From Candidatus Coatesiibacteriota bacterium (lineage in GTDB: Bacteria > RBG-13-66-14): a DNA stretch of 5,787 nucleotides. The DNA lies in assembly GCA_030631385.1 (NCBI GenBank), contig DAOVLG010000134.1, positions 1 to 5,787 of the forward strand, given 5' to 3'. Under the pieces are notes generated by a model, which was given only the letters and a program-made list of their open reading frames with translations, did not search any database and was not told the origin of the DNA. This document shows positions 4,955-5,787 of this stretch, piece by piece. Both the position numbers and the translations under genes were made by a program. Each line of letters opens with the position of its first letter. The first letter of the stretch is position 1.

Positions 4955-5497
4955 CTACCCAAGCTCCAGGATGGTGATGTTCTGGTTCGAGTAGATGCAT
5001 ATCTCGCCGGCCAACTGCAGCGCCTCCTCGACGATGGCCCGCGCGGAGAGGTCGGTGTGTTTGACGAGGGCCCTGGCGGCGGCGCTGGCGTAGCCCGCCC
5101 CGGCGCACACCGCCGCCACCTCGTCGTCTGGGGAGAACACCTCGCCGGAGCCGGAGATGAGGAAGATCTCCTCGGCGTCGGCCACCAGAAGGACCGCCTC
5201 CAGGCGGCGGAGGTACTTGTCGGTGCGCCAGATCTTCGCCAGCTCCACGGCGGCTTTGGAGAGGCTCTTCGGGTGGTCCTCCAGCATCCCCTCGAACTTC
5301 TCGAACAGGGTGATGGCGTCGGCCACGCCCCCGGCGAAACCGGCCAGGACCCGGCCGTCCCGGAGCAGGCGCACCTTCTTGGCGCCGCCTTTGAGGATCG
5401 TGTCTCCCAGGGTGACCTGGCCGTCGCCGCCCAGGGCCACCTTATCGTCGCGGCGGACGCAGAGGACGGTCGTGGCTTTGATCTGGAAAAAGGGCAT
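4955..5497 (-). CDS. hslV: ATP-dependent protease peptidase subunit HslV (ClpQ)
   Basis: Proteolytic core of the HslVU protease: HslV hexamers stack in two rings and degrade proteins unfolded by the HslU ATPase in the cytoplasm. At 180 residues it has normal length and is collinear with E. coli HslV. The start ATG is firm, since GGGAGGAG stands three bases before it. The catalytic Thr is residue 9 in KATTVLCVRR, behind an eight-residue extension MPFFQIKA that must be removed; Bacillus ClpQ has a comparable short extension. Asp25 and Lys41 match Asp17 and Lys33 of the mature E. coli enzyme, and GDGQVT, AGFAGG, AAVELAK and WRTDK-LRRLEA are conserved. At the position of E. coli Ser124 (GSGG) this protein has Ala132 (CAGAG), a notable change near the active site. 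The cation-binding loop is present as GEICIYSN. hslU, usually the next gene, is absent downstream; only AT-rich intergenic DNA follows. Confidence 0.96.
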   Translation of the reverse strand: MPFFQIKATTVLCVRRDDKVALGGDGQVTLGDTILKGGAKKVRLLRDGRVLAGFAGGVADAITLFEKFEGMLEDHPKSLSKAAVELAKIWRTDKYLRRLEAVLLVADAEEIFLISGSGEVFSPDDEVAAVCAGAGYASAAARALVKHTDLSARAIVEEALQLAGEICIYSNQNITILELG

Positions 5498-5500
5498 TTT

Positions 5501-5508
5501 CTCCTCCC
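5501..5508 (-). promoter_or_regulatory. Strong ribosome binding site of hslV
   Basis: The minus strand reads GGGAGGAG, then AAA, then ATG. This close match to the anti-Shine-Dalgarno sequence fixes the hslV start and shows that the N-terminal extension before the catalytic Thr is translated. Confidence 0.8.
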
Positions 5509-5529
5509 GCCGGGGGTCGAATCAATATA

Positions 5530-5558
5530 ATTGTAACGCCGTCAGCGGCTTACGGCAA
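5530..5558 (-). promoter_or_regulatory. Sigma-70-like promoter for hslV
   Basis: On the minus strand TTGCCG (5558-5553) and TACAAT (5535-5530) are 17 bases apart. The -10 box has five of six consensus bases and the -35 box four. Transcription would start near 5523, giving a short leader of about 25 bases. Confidence 0.5.
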
Positions 5559-5580
5559 GGGAAAATCTACCAAATTACCC

Positions 5581-5609
5581 TTGTTTTGTCTTCGCCGGTG
5601 GTGTACAAT
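5581..5609 (+). promoter_or_regulatory. Sigma-70-like promoter for the exported protein gene
   Basis: TTGTTT (5581-5586) and TACAAT (5604-5609) are separated by 17 bases. It lies back to back with the hslV promoter. The start is expected near 5616, about 48 bases before GTG 5664. Confidence 0.5.
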
Positions 5610-5663
5610 ACAGTCACCATGTTCAAATCCACTATCCTCAACACCCAACCCCAGGAGGAGATT

Positions 5664-5787
5664 GTGAGAAAGCTATTACTCGTTACGTTGGCGCTGCTCG
5701 TCCTAGCTGGCGCGGGCATGGCCAGGGAAATCGAGGTGGGGCCGTACCTCATCGAAGACGTCGGTGGGGGCTCGGGGATTTACGCTC
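5664..5787 (+). CDS. N-terminus of an exported protein of unknown function (cut by the window end)
   Basis: The frame is open from GTG 5664 to the window end, 41 complete codons. An AGGAGG ribosome site at 5653-5658, five bases before the GTG, is close to ideal. The protein begins with a clear signal peptide: MRK, a Leu/Val/Ala-rich core to about residue 17, and a likely cleavage after GMA at 20. The mature part starts REIEVGPY and continues into a Gly-rich segment (VGGGSG). Nothing in this short piece identifies a family. The frame also stays open back to an ATG at 5619, but that would put 15 polar residues before the signal peptide and lies only about three bases from the predicted transcription start, so GTG is preferred. 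It is divergent from hslV and probably has its own promoter. Periplasmic, lipid-free export is inferred, as no lipobox Cys is visible. Confidence 0.7.
   Translation, partial: MRKLLLVTLALLVLAGAGMAREIEVGPYLIEDVGGGSGIYA

Noticed and set aside
5057..5530. Plus-strand open frame opposite hslV
   Set aside because: It covers the hslV coding strand and its ribosome site; no motif or start signal of its own.
1..5787. CRISPR array, tRNA or rRNA genes, insertion sequence
   Set aside because: No regularly spaced repeats, no tRNA-like cloverleaf, no rRNA sequence and no transposase frame were seen on either strand.

Overview
The window is bacterial chromosome with GC-rich coding regions (strong G/C bias at third codon positions) and distinctly AT-richer intergenic stretches. 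The gene content is housekeeping: a glycosyltransferase, a glycolytic phosphofructokinase, an rRNA-methyltransferase-like protein, a secreted AMIN/Amidase_3 cell-wall amidase, the HslV protease and the start of an exported protein. AMIN plus Amidase_3 and the signal peptides suggest a Gram-negative-type envelope. The PPi-type phosphofructokinase, the HslV with an N-terminal extension and the CCCCTACG palindromic repeats would fit a deep-branching or uncultivated bacterial lineage, but the sequence does not let me name one.

Layout. 1-357 (+): C-terminal end of a GT4-family glycosyltransferase. 446-1513 (+): 6-phosphofructokinase with PPi-type active-site residues, followed by a 9-bp-stem terminator hairpin. 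1574-1864: intergenic block of GC-rich palindromic repeats ending in CCCCTACG. 1994-2824 (-): RlmJ-like SAM methyltransferase with an altered catalytic motif. 2828-3210: a 383-base intergenic region holding a near-perfect 20-bp inverted repeat. Each arm contains a sigma-54 -24/-12 promoter, so two promoters face each other; two dyads to the right could be activator sites. 3211-4395 (-): exported N-acetylmuramoyl-L-alanine amidase, with a good sigma-70 promoter at 4562-4590 and a leader of about 160 bases. 4591-4954: AT-rich, no convincing gene, several palindromes and one exact DnaA box. 4955-5497 (-): hslV, without hslU beside it. 5530-5609: divergent sigma-70-like promoters. 5664-5787 (+): start of an exported protein cut by the window edge.

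The genes do not form one operon; each has its own promoter or flanking signal, and orientation changes three times. The most unusual item is the face-to-face sigma-54 promoter pair at 2910-2988. Its leftward member would drive the methyltransferase gene. Its rightward member has no gene in front of it, but a hairpin and T-run about 60 bases on could end a small RNA there. This is inferred from motif matches and has not been tested.
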